The notes under the pieces were generated by a model that worked only from the letters and a program-made list of their open reading frames with translations, was not told the DNA's origin and did no database searches. Positions 4,889 to 6,613 of a stretch of 6,613 bases of DNA are shown in pieces; the stretch's first letter is position 1, and the number at the start of each line of letters is the position of its first letter. A program made the position numbers and the translations under genes. Origin of the DNA: DATDRS01 sp035291605 (lineage in GTDB: Bacteria > Chloroflexota > Anaerolineae > Anaerolineales > UBA6663); the NCBI GenBank assembly GCA_035291605.1, contig DATDRS010000377.1:1-6613 (forward strand), read 5' to 3'.

Positions 4889-6613
4889 ATGAAGGGACAC
4901 TTAATCCGCAGGCTTAGCCTGGGACTGGCCGGCCTCAGCCTGGCGCTCGTGTTTGCGGCCTGCGCCGGGCCGGCCGGACAAACCGGTCCGGCTGGGCCGC
5001 AGGGCCCGGCCGGCCGGCCCGGGGCCGCCGGCCCGCCCGGGGCTGATGGCGCACCCGGCCAGTCGTTCGTCGTCCCCGGCCCTGGGCTGAAGATCAAAAT
5101 CACGGGCGTCGAATTCCCCGCGGATGGGAAGCCGGTAGTCAGCCTGACCCTCACCGACGCCGCCGACCGCCCGTTAAGTGGCTCGCCGCTCGAAGGCGCC
5201 AGCTTCACCATCGCCCAGATCGTGGTGGACGAGGCCACCAGCTTGAGCAAGTATCAAAGCTTGTTGGTGCGCGAGGTACGGGGTCAGCCATACACCATCG
5301 GCGGTGAAACCAGGCAGCCGGCGCTCGCTACGGCCACGCAGGCCTTCGCCGACAGCGGCGGCCCGTGGGTTGATCAGGGCGACGGGAACTTCACCTACAC
5401 CTTCACAAACACACTGACCTCGGAAGTCAATCCGGCCCTGACGGCCTCGGTGGGCATCTACGCATTCAAGGACGGCCGGGCTGCTGTGGCGAACGCCGTA
5501 TACACCTTTGTCCCCGCAGGGGGCGAGCCAACCGTGATGCGCGATGTTGTGGCCACCTCCGCCTGCAACACCTGCCATAACCCGCTTCAGGCCCACGGCG
5601 GCCTGCGCCGCGAGACCGCGCTGTGCGTGACCTGCCACACCGACCAGACCACCGATCCGGAGACCGGCAACACGGTGGAGTTCAAGGTCATGATCCACCG
5701 CCTGCACTCGGGCACACGCCTCCCTAGCGTGCAGGCCGGAACCCCCTATCAAATCGTCGGCTTCCAGCGGACGGTATTCGACTTCTCGAAGGGTACGTGG
5801 CCGCAAGACACGCGCAATTGCACGACATGCCACAGCGGCGGCGCGCAGAGCGATAACTACAAGACCGCGCCGAATACGGCCGCCTGCACCTCCTGCCACG
5901 ACAACGTCAGTCCGGCCACTAGTGAGAACCATCCCGGCGGCAACCAGACCGACGAGAAGTGCCTCGCCTGCCACACGCCCGATGGCGACGAGTTCGACGC
6001 CTCGATCACTGGCGCGCACGTCATCCCGGCCAATTCGGTGATGATCAAAGGCGTGAAACTGGAGATCGTCGGGGTCGAAGGCGCAGCGCCCGGTGGGTCG
6101 CCCCTGGTGACCTTCAAGGTCACCAATAATGCGGGCGAGGCTATCGCCCCCGCCCGCATGGCCTACCTAGCCCTGACATTGGCCGGCCCGACCAGCGACT
6201 ACGTCAACCGCTGGACTGAAATCGTCGCCTCGACGGCGTTCAGTGTGACCTCCACCGCCGTGGACGCGGGCGGCGGAAATTTCAAGTACACCTTCAAAGC
6301 CAAGATACCCGAAGAGGCGACCGGCACGTACGCCGTCGGCATGGAAGGTTTCATGATGGAAACGTTGCCGGGGATAAAGGATCCCGTGCGAGTGGCTGGC
6401 TTTAATCCGGTGACTTACGTGGCACTGGACGGCGGCGAACTCTCACCCCGGCGGCAGGTGGTGGATCGCGAACTGTGCAACGCCTGCCACAAGAGCCTGG
6501 CCCTCCACGGCACCATCCGGCAGAACACTGAATACTGTGTGCTGTGCCACAACCCCATGGGCACAGACGAGGCTCAGCGCCCGAAGGAGGTCATGCCGCC
6601 GACGAGCATCAAC
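4889..6613 (+). CDS. OmcA/MtrC-family multiheme cytochrome c lipoprotein (3' partial)
   Basis: The first 575 residues of a large surface-type cytochrome; the frame is still open at the window end. A Lys/Arg N-terminus and hydrophobic core end in LVFAAC, with Cys25 as the probable lipid-modified residue. Residues 27-59 are collagen-like Gly-X-Y triplets. A beta-rich domain (about 65-210) precedes a five-heme cluster, with CXXCH at 226, 246, 311, 333 and 358. A second beta-rich domain (about 383-515) precedes CXXCH at 530 and 550. MIHRLHSG (268-275) and the AHGG/LHGT segments after the first motif of each cluster are typical of the OmcA/MtrC family. The beta-pentaheme-beta-pentaheme plan of that family predicts three more hemes beyond the edge. 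In Shewanella such proteins pass electrons to minerals or other extracellular acceptors through a porin-cytochrome conduit; no MtrA- or MtrB-like gene is visible here. If the host lacks an outer membrane, the protein would be anchored on the outer face of the cytoplasmic membrane. Confidence 0.92.
   Translation, partial: MKGHLIRRLSLGLAGLSLALVFAACAGPAGQTGPAGPQGPAGRPGAAGPPGADGAPGQSFVVPGPGLKIKITGVEFPADGKPVVSLTLTDAADRPLSGSPLEGASFTIAQIVVDEATSLSKYQSLLVREVRGQPYTIGGETRQPALATATQAFADSGGPWVDQGDGNFTYTFTNTLTSEVNPALTASVGIYAFKDGRAAVANAVYTFVPAGGEPTVMRDVVATSACNTCHNPLQAHGGLRRETALCVTCHTDQTTDPETGNTVEFKVMIHRLHSGTRLPSVQAGTPYQIVGFQRTVFDFSKGTWPQDTRNCTTCHSGGAQSDNYKTAPNTAACTSCHDNVSPATSENHPGGNQTDEKCLACHTPDGDEFDASITGAHVIPANSVMIKGVKLEIVGVEGAAPGGSPLVTFKVTNNAGEAIAPARMAYLALTLAGPTSDYVNRWTEIVASTAFSVTSTAVDAGGGNFKYTFKAKIPEEATGTYAVGMEGFMMETLPGIKDPVRVAGFNPVTYVALDGGELSPRRQVVDRELCNACHKSLALHGTIRQNTEYCVLCHNPMGTDEAQRPKEVMPPTSIN
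4967..5065 (+). repeat. Collagen-like Gly-X-Y repeat tract
   Basis: Eleven consecutive Gly-X-Y triplets, rich in Pro and Ala, directly follow the lipid-attachment Cys of the OmcA/MtrC-like protein. The tract probably forms an extended stalk, possibly trimeric, holding the heme domains away from the membrane. The DNA is extremely G+C-rich, with overlapping GGCCGGCC-type palindromes near 5008-5019. Confidence 0.85.

Noticed and set aside
5002..5034. GGCCGGCC-rich palindromic run as a regulatory hairpin or origin element
   Set aside because: It lies inside the collagen-like coding tract, where Gly, Pro and Ala codons in a G+C-rich genome give such strings by themselves.
4852..5250. Minus-strand frame with Gly/Pro/Ala repeats
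   Set aside because: The repeats are the reverse complement of the collagen-like tract on the + strand. The lipobox, ribosome site and downstream hemes support only the + strand reading.
5174..6019. Long open frame on the minus strand (281 codons)
   Set aside because: It lies wholly antisense to the OmcA/MtrC-like gene, whose CXXCH motifs and domain plan are unmistakable. Its translation is Ala/Gly/Arg/Val-rich with no recognisable motif, as expected for a shadow frame in G+C-rich DNA.

Overview
The window reads as part of an electron-transfer locus from a bacterium that exposes many c-type hemes outside its cytoplasmic membrane. A Chloroflexota (Anaerolineae-like) source is my best guess. 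The grounds are high G+C, a Thr/Pro-rich linker of the TPTPLPPTATP type in a membrane protein (common in secreted proteins of that phylum), and the mix of multiheme cytochromes with NarL-type signalling genes. No marker gene is present, so the assignment is an inference. I count 19 CXXCH heme c motifs in 6.6 kb, spread over four proteins: 9, 1, 2, and 7 before the window ends. All genes are on the + strand.

Left block (2-4403), four tightly packed genes that look like one operon. First is the 3' part of a nine-heme cytochrome c with a C-terminal membrane anchor, cut off inside its signal peptide by the window edge. It overlaps by 4 bases a cytochrome b of the FdnI/b561 type, which carries an extra monoheme c domain at its C-terminus. 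Seven bases later comes a membrane histidine kinase whose extracytoplasmic sensor domain has two CXXCH motifs. It overlaps by 8 bases a NarL/FixJ response regulator. A strong rho-independent terminator (4430-4459) closes the block.

Right block (4538-6613). After a 134-base intergenic region with a candidate extended -10 promoter and an imperfect inverted repeat, there is a 110-residue stand-alone receiver-like protein that has lost its acidic pocket and phospho-acceptor aspartate. Eighteen bases later begins a large OmcA/MtrC-family cytochrome lipoprotein with an 11-triplet collagen-like stalk. It runs off the right edge after 7 of a likely 10 hemes.

Working model (inference): the cytochrome b/nonaheme pair takes electrons from the quinone pool to the outside of the membrane. 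The OmcA/MtrC-like lipoprotein would be a terminal or surface electron carrier. The heme-bearing kinase and its regulator would sense redox state or a heme ligand and adjust expression. The pseudo-receiver may add a second, phosphorylation-independent control.

The only intergenic gap over 20 bases is 4404-4537, described below. I saw no tRNA, rRNA, CRISPR array or insertion sequence.
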